A stretch of DNA of 64,000 nt from Cohnella sp. AR92 (GTDB lineage Bacteria; Bacillota; Bacilli; Paenibacillales; Paenibacillaceae). The DNA is taken from contig NZ_RZJR01000011.1 in assembly GCF_003990975.1 (NCBI RefSeq), positions 62,001-126,000 on the forward strand, in the 5' to 3' direction. This document shows, in pieces, positions 35,951-44,905 of the stretch. The notes beneath the pieces were generated by a model, which was not told where the DNA came from, did no database searches, and saw only the letters and a program-made list of their open reading frames with translations. The position numbers and the translations under genes are program-made. Position 1 is the first letter of the stretch; each line of letters opens with the position of its first letter.

Positions 35951-36376
35951 ATGAGTTTCTGCTGCGGCGCAAGCATGATCGGAACCAAAGGAACATTGAA
36001 GCATTACCGGACACGGATCCATAATGTGCCCATCCTGTTCTGTCCGGTGTGCCACCGGGTGGAAGTCCATTACCTGGTGGAGAACGAGTACGAGATTCTG
36101 GCCGAGTACGCCCATGGAGACGGCGCGTCCGAAGTCGACTTCCACGATTACGTTGACGAATCGGACAAAGCCCTGCACGAGAACTGCGTGAACAATGAAG
36201 ACGAGGACCCGATGCACATCGTCCAAAGTCAGATCGATATGGCTCTCGATCTTCTATCCTTCTCGAAGCAATTGAAGGATTCGGAGTGGGAGCAGCAGCT
36301 GAAGCGGAGACTCGGCGTGCTGGCTCAGAGGAAGCACAAGCTGAAGACGAAGCGGATGACCGGAGGCGCCTTCTGA
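35951..36376 (+). CDS. YgiT/MqsA-like zinc-finger protein
   Basis: A 141-residue protein. C4-C5 and C31-x2-C34 (ILFCPVCHRVEVHYL) form a probable zinc site like that of YgiT-type fingers, though the first pair is adjacent rather than spaced by two. An acidic middle (EDEDPMHIVQ) and a basic helical C-terminus (KRRLGVLAQRKHKLKTKR) follow. Function unknown. AAGGAGGGAAG precedes the ATG. Confidence 0.65.
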   Translation: MSFCCGASMIGTKGTLKHYRTRIHNVPILFCPVCHRVEVHYLVENEYEILAEYAHGDGASEVDFHDYVDESDKALHENCVNNEDEDPMHIVQSQIDMALDLLSFSKQLKDSEWEQQLKRRLGVLAQRKHKLKTKRMTGGAF

Positions 36377-36544
36377 AGGGCGTCCTGGAGGATATGCTGC
36401 GGAACGAACGCCATCTCTGCGTTGGAATCCGGATACCCGACCATCTGACCTGATAAGCGATGCGCATGCGTCGACGCGGTCCGGACGGAAGGGATATGGG
36501 GCAACGGCGCAGAGATGGCTTTTTTTGCTTCTACCCCCTAAACG

Positions 36545-37390
36545 ATGGAAGAGCTGCGAATGTTATTAACGTGGGGTGAGCGCTTGCTTCTCTTATTGTG
36601 GAGAAAATGGACAGGACGTGGCAGCACGGCGGCCGTTCCCGAGACGGAGGCACTCAATCCGGAGGAGACGGTCGAAGCGATTCAGCAAGGCCGTGAGGAG
36701 CTGCGCAACGATCTGATTAAACAATATCGACCCTTCATCGTAACGACGGCGAGCCGCTTCAGCAAGCGGTACATCGATCCGGATCGCGACGATGAGTTTA
36801 GTGTCGCCTTATTAGCCTTTGACGAAGCGATCACGCGCTACTCGCCCGAGGCGGGAAGCCGCTTCATCGGCTTCGCCGCTCAAGTGATGAACCGCCGGCT
36901 GATCGATTACGCCCGCAAGGAACAGCGTCATCTCAGCTCGGTTCCCTATAGCTCGCTTCAATCGGATTCGGAAGACGAAGGATCCGTGTTAAGCAAGATC
37001 GAAGCGAGAGAAGCGATATCGGTATACTCCAGAGAGCAGGTGGCGCAGGATCGAAGGGACGAGATCCGGGCGCTGACGGAAGAGCTTGAGCCTTACGGCA
37101 TTTCTTTCTTCGAGCTAAGCGAGCAGTCCCCGAAGCACCAGGACTCCAGAGACGCTCTGCTGGAGATCGGCTGGCGGCTGGCCAATCGGGCGCCTCTTCT
37201 TGCTCTGCTTAAGGATAAAAAGAAACTCCCATTGAAGGAGCTGGGCGAACTGGAGAACGTATCGCGCAAGACGCTGGAGCGGCATCGCAAATACTTGATC
37301 ACGATTGCATTGATCGCAGCGGGAACGTATCCCCTGCTTCAACAATACATAGCCGGAGCACCCGCGGACATGAAGGAGGAACGGATATGA
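36545..37390 (+). CDS. sigI: RNA polymerase sigma factor SigI
   Basis: A 281-residue sigma factor. SigI-type region 2 is IQQGREELRNDLIKQYRPFI through DDEFSVALLAFDEAITRYSP and FIGFAAQVMNRRLIDYARKE. The unusual SigI C-terminal domain ends with LGELENVSRKTLERHRKYLI. In Bacillus SigI responds to heat. In cellulolytic clostridia SigI/RsgI pairs sense polysaccharides. Its stop overlaps rsgI by 4 bp. Confidence 0.92.
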   Translation: MEELRMLLTWGERLLLLLWRKWTGRGSTAAVPETEALNPEETVEAIQQGREELRNDLIKQYRPFIVTTASRFSKRYIDPDRDDEFSVALLAFDEAITRYSPEAGSRFIGFAAQVMNRRLIDYARKEQRHLSSVPYSSLQSDSEDEGSVLSKIEAREAISVYSREQVAQDRRDEIRALTEELEPYGISFFELSEQSPKHQDSRDALLEIGWRLANRAPLLALLKDKKKLPLKELGELENVSRKTLERHRKYLITIALIAAGTYPLLQQYIAGAPADMKEERI

Positions 37391-38769
37391 GCAAGGCGAT
37401 TGTCATGTCGATCGAAGGAAAACGCGCGGTCGTCCTTGCTCCGGGAGGGCGCTTCGTAAGGGTTCCGCGAGAGCAGCATTACCAAGTCGGAGACGAGATC
37501 GAATTGGAGTCCGAGGAAGGACGCTCCCTCCCCCGAACGGCGAGCCGGAGGCGTACTCGCTGGATGGCGGGAGCGGGAACCGCGGCCTTGCTGTGCCTCC
37601 TGCTGTTCGGGGGAATGTGGCTGCATACGCCGTCCGTCGTGGCGTACGTGACGATGGACGTGAATCCGAGCGTAGAGCTCGGCATCGACGGCAAGGAACG
37701 CGTTCAGAAGCTTCGCGCCGTCAATCCGGATGCCGTCCCGATCATTGAAGGCATCGACTATAAGGGCAAGTCGCTGAAGAAAGTGACGGACCAGCTTGTC
37801 GATAAGCTCGCTTCGCTGCACCTGCTCGATGGCGAGGATACCGAAGTCGTCCTGACGACCGTTCCGGTCGGCAAGGTCGACGCGAGTTGGGAGGGAGAGG
37901 TCTCTTCCATGATGAAGCAATCCATCGAGGAAGCGGGAGCCTCCTCCGAAGAGGCGTCTTCGGGAACGGCGGAAGCGTCGGCTCCGGTTGTGACGACGGT
38001 CTCGGTGCCCAAGGAGGTTCGCGAGGAAGCGAACGCCAAGGGAGTCTCCGCGGGCAAGATGGCATTCTGGCTTAAGGCCGAGAGCCAGGGACACCGCGTC
38101 CCTCTGCAGAAGCTGCAGAAGGAGTCGATGAATAAGATCTCCTCCTCTTGGGGCGGCGTCCACGAGGTGCTGAAGGATGCGGAAGCGAAGGATAAGAAGC
38201 AATCCGACGAAGAATGGAAAGAGCTTGTCGCCAAGGCGAAGGCCAAGGAAGACAAGATCAAGAAAGCCAAGCAGCAGAAGAAGGACGAAGCGAATAGGGC
38301 GGGGCAGCCTCATGCGAGCGGCTCCAAGCATAATCCCGATTCCGACGACGATAAGACGGCAACCCCGGCCAAATCCGCTCCGGGCGCGTCCGCTGGCCCG
38401 GCCTCCTCGAAGGACTCGGGGAAGGCCAAACTCGAGGACGGACGGAAACCTATCGGAAGCGGCCATGCCCAGAACAATAGCCATGCCAACAACGGCAACA
38501 ACGGCGATTCGAATAAGAACGCCAATGCCAACAAGAACGGCAATGCCAGCTACGACGGCAACGGCAGGAACAACGGCAACAACAGCGGAAACGGCCAAGA
38601 TTCATCCTCCCATGGCAATCGTTGGGGACAAGAGGATGGCGGCAAGGACGACAACGGGAAGAACGGCAAGAAGGACGACAAGGAGAAGGAAGACAAGGAG
38701 TCCGGCCGCGAAGATCGCGAGGGCGGCGATCGACTGAACGGCCGGACAAGCGGCGACAGGGACCGGTAA
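37387..38769 (+). CDS. rsgI: Anti-sigma-I factor RsgI
   Basis: A 460-residue protein. The cytoplasmic RsgI N-terminal domain is at residues 1-55, and a membrane helix is at about 59-79. The conserved extracellular YVTMDVNPSVELGIDG follows at 87-102. Its Asn93-Pro94 lies in the juxtamembrane domain that self-cleaves in studied RsgI proteins. A helical region follows. From about residue 300 on the chain is low-complexity, rich in Asn, Gly, Lys and Asp, without a recognisable carbohydrate-binding module. It overlaps sigI and would hold SigI at the membrane. Confidence 0.9.
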   Translation: MSKAIVMSIEGKRAVVLAPGGRFVRVPREQHYQVGDEIELESEEGRSLPRTASRRRTRWMAGAGTAALLCLLLFGGMWLHTPSVVAYVTMDVNPSVELGIDGKERVQKLRAVNPDAVPIIEGIDYKGKSLKKVTDQLVDKLASLHLLDGEDTEVVLTTVPVGKVDASWEGEVSSMMKQSIEEAGASSEEASSGTAEASAPVVTTVSVPKEVREEANAKGVSAGKMAFWLKAESQGHRVPLQKLQKESMNKISSSWGGVHEVLKDAEAKDKKQSDEEWKELVAKAKAKEDKIKKAKQQKKDEANRAGQPHASGSKHNPDSDDDKTATPAKSAPGASAGPASSKDSGKAKLEDGRKPIGSGHAQNNSHANNGNNGDSNKNANANKNGNASYDGNGRNNGNNSGNGQDSSSHGNRWGQEDGGKDDNGKNGKKDDKEKEDKESGREDREGGDRLNGRTSGDRDR

Positions 38770-38820
38770 AACGACAAGCGGCAGGCTTCTCCGACAACAA
38801 GCGATATACCCGCCTTGAAT

Positions 38821-38865
38821 CGACAAGATCTCTCATTGACAGGGCGATCTTGTCGCGTCTATGAT
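38821..38865 (+). promoter_or_regulatory. Promoter with flanking 10-bp inverted repeat
   Basis: TTGACA (38836) and TATGAT (38860) are 18 bases apart. CGACAAGATC (38821-38830) and GATCTTGTCG (38846-38855) are perfectly complementary and flank the -35 box. This could be an operator or, less likely, a terminator of rsgI, since no T-run follows. Confidence 0.65.
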
Positions 38866-38921
38866 AGATGTGAAATTTTGCATAAACGCCCTTCATCTAA
38901 CATTCCGGAAGGGGTTCTCTT

Positions 38922-40304
38922 ATGTACCGTTGGGAGACTCGCTACTTCGCCACTCTTGTAGCTTTCGTTATGGGGAATGAAGAAGCAAACGATAGAAAAA
39001 TGGCGGAACTTCAAACTTGGCTGCAGAACACCTCCACCGAGGATATGTTGAAGTATCACGAGGACAGCGTCAGGATGCTGCTCTCCAACGCCGAAGATGA
39101 AGACCGGATGTCGATTATGCACCGGTCTCTTTTGTTTCTAATGGAAGTGATCTCCGCCCTGAAGCAGTCCGAAGGGGCTGCGACGGTCGAGGATCGGGAC
39201 TCGGATCGGTTAAAAGAGGCCGTCATCGATTCCATTCCGATCGAGCACGGGCCGCCCAGCAAGTTCGAGACCGTTCTGCAGCACATGGATACCGGAGTTG
39301 CCCTGTTCGGTTCCGACGGGCATCTGCGTTTCTTGAACGTGCAGATGGCCAGGCTGCTGCAGATGCCCAGGCGCTCGCTGATCGGCCAATCGTTCCGGCA
39401 GCTGTTGTATCACCCCGCGCTTCGCCGTTCGCTCCGGCTTATTTTCCTGCGCATGTACAAGGAATTCGCTTATTATCGCCGTTACCACCGCGAATTCGAA
39501 GATGAGAACGGAAGAATCATGCTTATCAGCGTCTCCCGGATCGAAGAGCTGGAAGGGGATTATCTCGTCAGCGTGAAGGACGTGTCGGAATACAAGCAGA
39601 TCGAGCAAACCGCCTTCCAGAATGATAAACTGGCGATGCTGGGGAAGATTGCGGCTTCTATCGCCCACGAGATACGCAATCCTCTCACTTCCATTCGGGG
39701 GTTCATTCAATTATTGAAGCCCTATCTGGAATCCATAGGCAAGCAGGAATACGTTCGCATTATTCTCTCCGAGATCGATCGCGCCAACGAGATCATTTAC
39801 GAGTTTCTGAATTCCTCCAAGCCGTCGGCTCCGATGAAGAAGAAGCTCACCGTAGCGGAACTGCTGAAAGAAACGAATCTCCTGACCCAGAGCGAAGCTC
39901 ACATGAAGGGCTGCGAGATGCAGACGGAAATTTTCGACGAAGAGATCATGATCGCGATCGACGTGAAGCAGATCAAGCAGGTTCTCCTCAACATGGTTAA
40001 GAATGCGATCGACGCCATCCAAGCCGCGGGGGATAACCGCAAGGGGCTAATCGAGCTTTCTTCGCGCAAGGAAGGTCGTTACGCGGTCATCCGGATCCGG
40101 GACAACGGCAAGGGAATGGATCGTTCGACGTTAAGCAGGCTGTTCGATCCGTTCTTCACGACCAAAGAAGAAGGCACCGGCTTAGGATTATCGGTAAGCT
40201 ATCGGATCATTCGCAACCATGGGGGAATGATAGAAGTGAAGAGTACCCCGGGAGAAGGGACCGAATTCATCATTTATTTGCCTTTGGCGGAGGAGAGAGA
40301 GTAG
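38922..40304 (+). CDS. Sensor histidine kinase, sporulation-kinase type
   Basis: A cytoplasmic histidine kinase of 460 residues with no membrane helix. The N-terminal 110 residues are a helical region of unknown role. A PAS domain is at about 113-225 (VLQHMDTGVALFGSDGHLRF). HisKA has phospho-acceptor H249 in AASIAHEIRNPLTS. The ATPase domain has LLNMVKNAIDAI, IRDNGKGMD and GTGLGLSVSYRII boxes. The architecture resembles KinA/KinE-like kinases feeding the Spo0 phosphorelay. No response regulator is adjacent, which fits an orphan phosphorelay kinase. Confidence 0.87.
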   Translation: MYRWETRYFATLVAFVMGNEEANDRKMAELQTWLQNTSTEDMLKYHEDSVRMLLSNAEDEDRMSIMHRSLLFLMEVISALKQSEGAATVEDRDSDRLKEAVIDSIPIEHGPPSKFETVLQHMDTGVALFGSDGHLRFLNVQMARLLQMPRRSLIGQSFRQLLYHPALRRSLRLIFLRMYKEFAYYRRYHREFEDENGRIMLISVSRIEELEGDYLVSVKDVSEYKQIEQTAFQNDKLAMLGKIAASIAHEIRNPLTSIRGFIQLLKPYLESIGKQEYVRIILSEIDRANEIIYEFLNSSKPSAPMKKKLTVAELLKETNLLTQSEAHMKGCEMQTEIFDEEIMIAIDVKQIKQVLLNMVKNAIDAIQAAGDNRKGLIELSSRKEGRYAVIRIRDNGKGMDRSTLSRLFDPFFTTKEEGTGLGLSVSYRIIRNHGGMIEVKSTPGEGTEFIIYLPLAEERE

Positions 40305-40354
40305 AGTCCGCTGCACCGGTCTGATCCGAAGTCGTGGATAATAAAAGATCGAGG

Positions 40355-40386
40355 AAGAGGGATCTAAACGATCTCTCTTTTTTTTG
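40355..40386 (+). terminator. Terminator of histidine kinase gene
   Basis: AAGAGGGATC-taaac-GATCTCTCTT is a 10-bp stem with one mismatch, followed by a T-run. Confidence 0.85.
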
Positions 40387-40544
40387 TTAGTTTATTTTAT
40401 GCAATTAATTAAAAATTAGTTTAAATAATAGGCAATCAAATGAAATTTGGTTGTTACCTAAAATGATAATATTTTTTAATAACATTATTGAGTTAGGTTG
40501 ATATTTATACGATAAATTTAAATAACGGGCCATTATTTTTGCTA
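40387..40544. other. AT-rich spacer upstream of the importer operon
   Basis: About 160 bases are strikingly AT-rich against a GC-rich chromosome. They contain A- and T-tracts but no gene. An UP-element or curved DNA enhancing the next promoter is a possible reading. Confidence 0.4.
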
Positions 40545-40586
40545 TTGACAAAGATAAAACCAAAAATTAGAATGTAAGCGATAACA
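40545..40586 (+). promoter_or_regulatory. Sigma-A promoter with cre/LacI-type operator
   Basis: TTGACA (40545) and TAGAAT (40568) are 17 bases apart. TGTAAGCGATAACA (40573-40586) overlaps the end of the -10 box and the start point. It fits the CcpA cre consensus TGWAARCGNTNNCA and is of the general LacI-family operator type. The LacI regulator at 47.9 kb or CcpA could bind here. Confidence 0.8.
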
Positions 40587-40744
40587 TTAATAAGTGTTAG
40601 GGCATTAGAATTAGGTTTTGTTTGGCGACAAACTACAAGTGTTTTGTTTTGTTAGGGGGATGGAAATGAGAGTTGGGCAGTAGGTTTATCATTATTCGGA
40701 ATCTTCAAAAAAATCAAACGAAGATTGAGGAGGATTTCCCAAGA

Positions 40745-42916
40745 ATGAATAAGAAGAATGCGATTTCGGCTCTCGTCCTATCGGCGGCTCTGCTCTCTAC
40801 GGCCGCTTGTTCAAACAACAACAATTCCGGCAATTCGGCGCCCGACAGCGGCAGCGCCAGTACGGCGTCCGCTTCGAACGGCGGAAGCGACAAGTCCGGC
40901 ACCAAATCCGGCGGCGACAGCAACGGCGCTCAAACGGCGGTCAAAAATGCAAACGCTTCCGATCCGACCATCAAGGCCGGAAGCTCGGTAACGGTCATTA
41001 ACCCGAAGATCCCGACGCTGGATCCGACGCAGTGGCAAGGCCAGATTCTTGTTCAGCAAGGAACGCTGCTGGAAGGGCTTTACGGCTATAACCAAGACCA
41101 TCAGATCGTTCCGAAGATCGCAACGGGTTATAAGGTATCCGAAGACCAACTGACGTGGACCTTCTCCCTGAGGAAGGACGCGAAGTGGTCGAACGGCGAC
41201 CCGGTCACGGCCCATGATTTCTATAACGCTTATATGTACCAGTTGGATCCGAAGAATACGACCGCGCAGCTCTGGCTTAGCGTTCTTAACTACGTGAAGA
41301 ACTCGTACGCCTACCACGCGGGCTCGGTGGCCAAGGAAGAGGTCGGCTTGAAGGTCGTCGACGATTATACGTTTGAGATTACGACTTCCCTGCCGCACGC
41401 CATTCTTGGCAGTCTGGTTCTGGCCGGCGCGATGCCGATCAACTCCAAGAACCTTGAAGCGCATCCGACGGATTGGTTCGAGCCTCAGAACTTCGTAAGC
41501 AACGGCCCGTACACGGTGAAGTCGTTCACGCCGAACGGAGAGCTCGTCATGGTGGCGAACCCTAATTACGTAGGCGCGGCGGGACAACTGAACCACGGCA
41601 ATGTCGAAACCATCCATATCCTTCCGGAGTCGAGCGTGCCGGTTGAAGTGTATATGGCAGGCAAGACGGATGTCTCTCTCGTTCAGAGCACGTCCGACCT
41701 GCAATACGTGAAGACGCATGATCTTAAATCTCAGCTGTACACGGCGCCGAACTATTCGATTCGTTATCTGGAATGGAGCAATCCGCCGTCGGAATCCCCG
41801 TACGACAAGAAGGAAGTGCGCCAAGCGATCGCCAAAGCGATCCAGCGCTCGCCGATCGTCGATTCGGTTCTGAACGGCATGGGCGGCGCCACCAACATCT
41901 TCGCATCCACCGGATGGCCGACGGAGAAGCTGGAGAAAGGGATCGACGAGAACGTAGAGGAAGCCAAGAAGATGCTCAAGGATGCCGGCTACGAGAACGG
42001 CAAGGGCCTGCCTAAATTAATGCTGTATATCGGCATTAAGGATAAGGATCCTCAAGGCGAATCCATCGCATTGGCTCTTGGACAGGAACTGCAGCAGAAC
42101 CTGGGCATTCAAACGGAGATCAAGCAGCTCAGCGAGACGGAGTGGAACAACTACCAGTACGCAGGTCCGCAAGCGGGTTCGGCGCCGGGCTTTATCCTGG
42201 CATCCGGAGCGACGAACTGGAGCGAGCCCGGAAGCCTCGATATGGGCGCAACCCAACAGCTTTATTCGATGGGAACGCTTGACGCCCCATTGGAAGCGAC
42301 GCAGAAGTTCATCGACTGGGGCAAAGAAACTTATTACAAGCCTGCCATCGATAAATACGGCAACCCGGACAATTCGAAAGCCGGCGTGGAATGGAGCGAT
42401 TGGGCCGCGCTCGAGCAAGCGGCCAAGGACGACATCGCCAAGCTGGAAGCATGGAATGCCAAGCAGCCGCAAGAATGGCAGATCTATCTGAATCCTCCGG
42501 GGAGCAAGACAACCGCCGAGCAATGGCAGGAGATCGTCGACTCCTGGAAGAACGCGAAGAGCAACGAAGAGAAGCACACTGCGTTCGTTAACGCGTTCAC
42601 GTTCATCGCGCCGAACGCGCCTGGCGGCAAGGTGAATCAGAATGCGTTGGACGTTAAAGTGTACTACAACGAGTACACCTCGGATAATCTTCGGGATCTG
42701 AGAATGTGGAAGGATCAGTTCGTCAATGCCCTGACGGTCGAAGATGCGGCTCCGTACGCCGCCAAGGTCGTCAACAGCCTCCTGGACGATGCCTATGCCA
42801 TTCCTCTCTTCTATCAGAAGCAATATTTCCTGGTGAAGCCGAACGTAACGGGAGTCATGTCCAACCCTTGGGCATGGGGCAACTTCTATGAGTTCCAATA
42901 CCTGAATGTCGAGTAA
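40745..42916 (+). CDS. ABC transporter substrate-binding lipoprotein (SBP_bac_5)
   Basis: A 723-residue extracellular lipoprotein. The lipobox LLSTAAC has Cys22, then a Ser/Gly/Asn linker. The mature part is a peptide/oligosaccharide-binding family 5 protein (LEGLYGYNQDHQIVPKIATG, TWTFSLRKDAKWSNGDPVTA). It is longer than OppA by about 150 residues. Family 5 proteins also bind cello- and manno-oligosaccharides. The downstream mannanase gene suggests this one carries beta-mannosides. ATG 40745 follows GAGGAGG by 12 bases. Confidence 0.88.
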   Translation: MNKKNAISALVLSAALLSTAACSNNNNSGNSAPDSGSASTASASNGGSDKSGTKSGGDSNGAQTAVKNANASDPTIKAGSSVTVINPKIPTLDPTQWQGQILVQQGTLLEGLYGYNQDHQIVPKIATGYKVSEDQLTWTFSLRKDAKWSNGDPVTAHDFYNAYMYQLDPKNTTAQLWLSVLNYVKNSYAYHAGSVAKEEVGLKVVDDYTFEITTSLPHAILGSLVLAGAMPINSKNLEAHPTDWFEPQNFVSNGPYTVKSFTPNGELVMVANPNYVGAAGQLNHGNVETIHILPESSVPVEVYMAGKTDVSLVQSTSDLQYVKTHDLKSQLYTAPNYSIRYLEWSNPPSESPYDKKEVRQAIAKAIQRSPIVDSVLNGMGGATNIFASTGWPTEKLEKGIDENVEEAKKMLKDAGYENGKGLPKLMLYIGIKDKDPQGESIALALGQELQQNLGIQTEIKQLSETEWNNYQYAGPQAGSAPGFILASGATNWSEPGSLDMGATQQLYSMGTLDAPLEATQKFIDWGKETYYKPAIDKYGNPDNSKAGVEWSDWAALEQAAKDDIAKLEAWNAKQPQEWQIYLNPPGSKTTAEQWQEIVDSWKNAKSNEEKHTAFVNAFTFIAPNAPGGKVNQNALDVKVYYNEYTSDNLRDLRMWKDQFVNALTVEDAAPYAAKVVNSLLDDAYAIPLFYQKQYFLVKPNVTGVMSNPWAWGNFYEFQYLNVE

Positions 42917-42953
42917 GCGGTAATCATTCGGAAATCAATAAATCGATCATCGA

Positions 42954-42975
42954 GGGGCACCGATCCAGGTGCCCC
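42954..42975 (+). other. Intercistronic hairpin
   Basis: GGGGCACC-gatcca-GGTGCCCC is a perfect 8-bp stem without a T-run between the binding-protein and permease genes. Such stems often protect the 5' message and raise binding-protein over permease levels. Confidence 0.6.
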
Positions 42976-43002
42976 CCTATGATTGGCTTAGGAGGATGGA
43001 TC

Positions 43003-43965
43003 ATGGCTGTCGTCAAGTTTATCGCAAAGCGCCTCATTCAAATCATCATCACCTTGATCCTGGTCATGACGGTCAGTTACATGCTGATGTACTATTCGCC
43101 GGGCGGCTTCATGCATACGACCGTGATGGCTTCGGTGCTGGCGCCTCTCCAGAGCCAGAACCCTATCCTTTATCAGCAAGTCATGGATCAATTCAACAGC
43201 CGCTACGGGCTTAATCTGCCGCTGTGGCAGCAAATCGCCAAGTACGTGTGGCACGAATTGTCGTTCGATTTCGGCAATTCGATGCAGAATCCGTCGCTGT
43301 CCATCATGTCGCAGTTGAAGCAAACGCTGCCGGTCAGCGTCGACCTGGCTGTCGGTTCGGTTGTTTTGTCGGTTATCGTAGGGGTTCCCCTCGGCATCGT
43401 TGCCGCTTTGAAAAGAAACACTTGGATCGACTATGTCGTAGGTACCGTGTCCTTAGCTGGCCAAGCGATTCCGGCCTTCGTGCTTGCCGTTATTATGGTT
43501 CTTCTGTTCGGCGTCGTGTTCCCGGGCATCCTGCCCATTGCCGGCTGGGGAGCCTGGAAGGATGCCATTCTGCCGGTCATCTGCTTGTCCGCCGCCAATA
43601 TCGGCGTGGTAGCCCGCTATATGCGCGGAAGCTTGATCGAAACGCTCCGGCTCGATTACATTCGGACAGCCAAAGCAAAAGGCGTCAAATATTGGCCGAT
43701 GGTCATGAACCACGGCGTGAAGAACTCGCTGACGGCGATGATTACCGTCATCGGCCCCCAATTCGCCTTTACGGTAATGGGGACGATCTGGGTGGAGCAA
43801 ATCTTCGGAATACCGGGACTCGGCAAGGTCATGCAGACGGCCTTCACCAGCTTCGATTACCCGCTGGCCATTACTTCCGTCTTCCTGCTCGGTTCCATGA
43901 TCATGATCATGAATTTATTGGTTGACATCATATATGCCTTTATCGATCCTCGCGTGAAATTATAA
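43003..43965 (+). CDS. ABC transporter permease (OppB/DppB family)
   Basis: A 320-residue membrane permease with six helices. The N-terminus FIAKRLIQIIITLILVMTVSYM is typical of OppB. The coupling EAA-like loop is IETLRLDYIRTAKAKG. ATG 43003 has AGGAGG 7-8 bases upstream and is preferred over ATG 42979. It pairs with the next gene as a heterodimeric channel. Confidence 0.93.
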   Translation: MAVVKFIAKRLIQIIITLILVMTVSYMLMYYSPGGFMHTTVMASVLAPLQSQNPILYQQVMDQFNSRYGLNLPLWQQIAKYVWHELSFDFGNSMQNPSLSIMSQLKQTLPVSVDLAVGSVVLSVIVGVPLGIVAALKRNTWIDYVVGTVSLAGQAIPAFVLAVIMVLLFGVVFPGILPIAGWGAWKDAILPVICLSAANIGVVARYMRGSLIETLRLDYIRTAKAKGVKYWPMVMNHGVKNSLTAMITVIGPQFAFTVMGTIWVEQIFGIPGLGKVMQTAFTSFDYPLAITSVFLLGSMIMIMNLLVDIIYAFIDPRVKL

Positions 43966-44001
43966 CAACCCGCACTTTCGCAAACATAGGAGGGGGAGCT
44001 A

Positions 44002-44904
44002 TTGGCTGGAACAGTAGCGGCAGCTCGATCGGACGCATTAAATCAGAAAATAAAGAACAGGCACCGGTCCTCTTGGTATCAAGGCTGGAAGCGCTTCAAG
44101 AGAAATCGACTTGCCGTCGTCGGCCTTGTCTGGGTGGTCTTGTTCTTCCTGGCGGGCATCATCGGCCCGTGGGTGGCCCCATACGATTATCGGGTCGGCG
44201 ACTTCCTCGCGATTAACCAAGGCCCGTCTTGGCAGCACATCTTCGGCACCGACAACGTGGGCCACGATATGTTCAGCCAGATCCTGTACAGCGTTCGAAG
44301 CGCTCTGATTATCGCCCTGGGAGCGACGCTGGTCAGCTTCGTTATCGGGGTCATTCTGGGATTGTGGGCAGGCTTGCGAGGCGGTCTCGCGGACGTGATC
44401 ATCATGCGCGGCGTCGACTTCATGATGACGCTCCCGGGCTTCCTGTTCGCCTTGATCCTGGTCGTTCTCTTAGGTCGCGGCTATTGGTCGTTAATCCTGG
44501 CTATCGGAATTCCGGGCTGGGCGGGCTATGCGAGATTGATCCGAAGCTTGGTCCTTGGCATGCGCAACGGCGAGATGGTCGAAGCGGCCACGGCGCTCGG
44601 CGCCTCGCAAGCGCATATCGCCAGGCGCTATATGCTGCCTAACGTCGTCGGCAGCATGGCGGTGTCCCTTGCTTTCGGCATTCCCGGCGACCTTGCGCAG
44701 ATCGCGGGCCTCAGCATCTTCGGCATGGGCCTTCAGCCGCCGATTCCTTCGTTCGGCAACATGCTGGCCGCGGCCGGCGACAATATCCTCGGGTTCCCGT
44801 GGCTGCTTTATTTCCCGGCGGGAATCTTCGCGATCACTTTGCTTGCTTTCTTATTCGTAGCGGACGGACTCCAAGAAGCATTCAGCCCGAAGGGAGGCAA
44901 CTAA
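44002..44904 (+). CDS. ABC transporter permease (OppC/DppC family)
   Basis: A 300-residue permease that starts with TTG 44002 behind AGGAGGGGGAG. The OppC N-terminal segment is WKRFKRNRLAVVGLVWVVLF. A periplasmic-type loop has IFGTDNVGHDMFSQ, and the EAA-like loop is NGEMVEAATALGASQAHIAR. Two bases separate it from the ATPase gene. Confidence 0.93.
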   Translation: MAGTVAAARSDALNQKIKNRHRSSWYQGWKRFKRNRLAVVGLVWVVLFFLAGIIGPWVAPYDYRVGDFLAINQGPSWQHIFGTDNVGHDMFSQILYSVRSALIIALGATLVSFVIGVILGLWAGLRGGLADVIIMRGVDFMMTLPGFLFALILVVLLGRGYWSLILAIGIPGWAGYARLIRSLVLGMRNGEMVEAATALGASQAHIARRYMLPNVVGSMAVSLAFGIPGDLAQIAGLSIFGMGLQPPIPSFGNMLAAAGDNILGFPWLLYFPAGIFAITLLAFLFVADGLQEAFSPKGGN

Positions 44905-44905
44905 C

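Noticed and set aside
40745-42916. Naming the importer oppA-F
   Set aside because: The mannanase and LacI neighbours suggest a sugar substrate, so peptide gene symbols would mislead.
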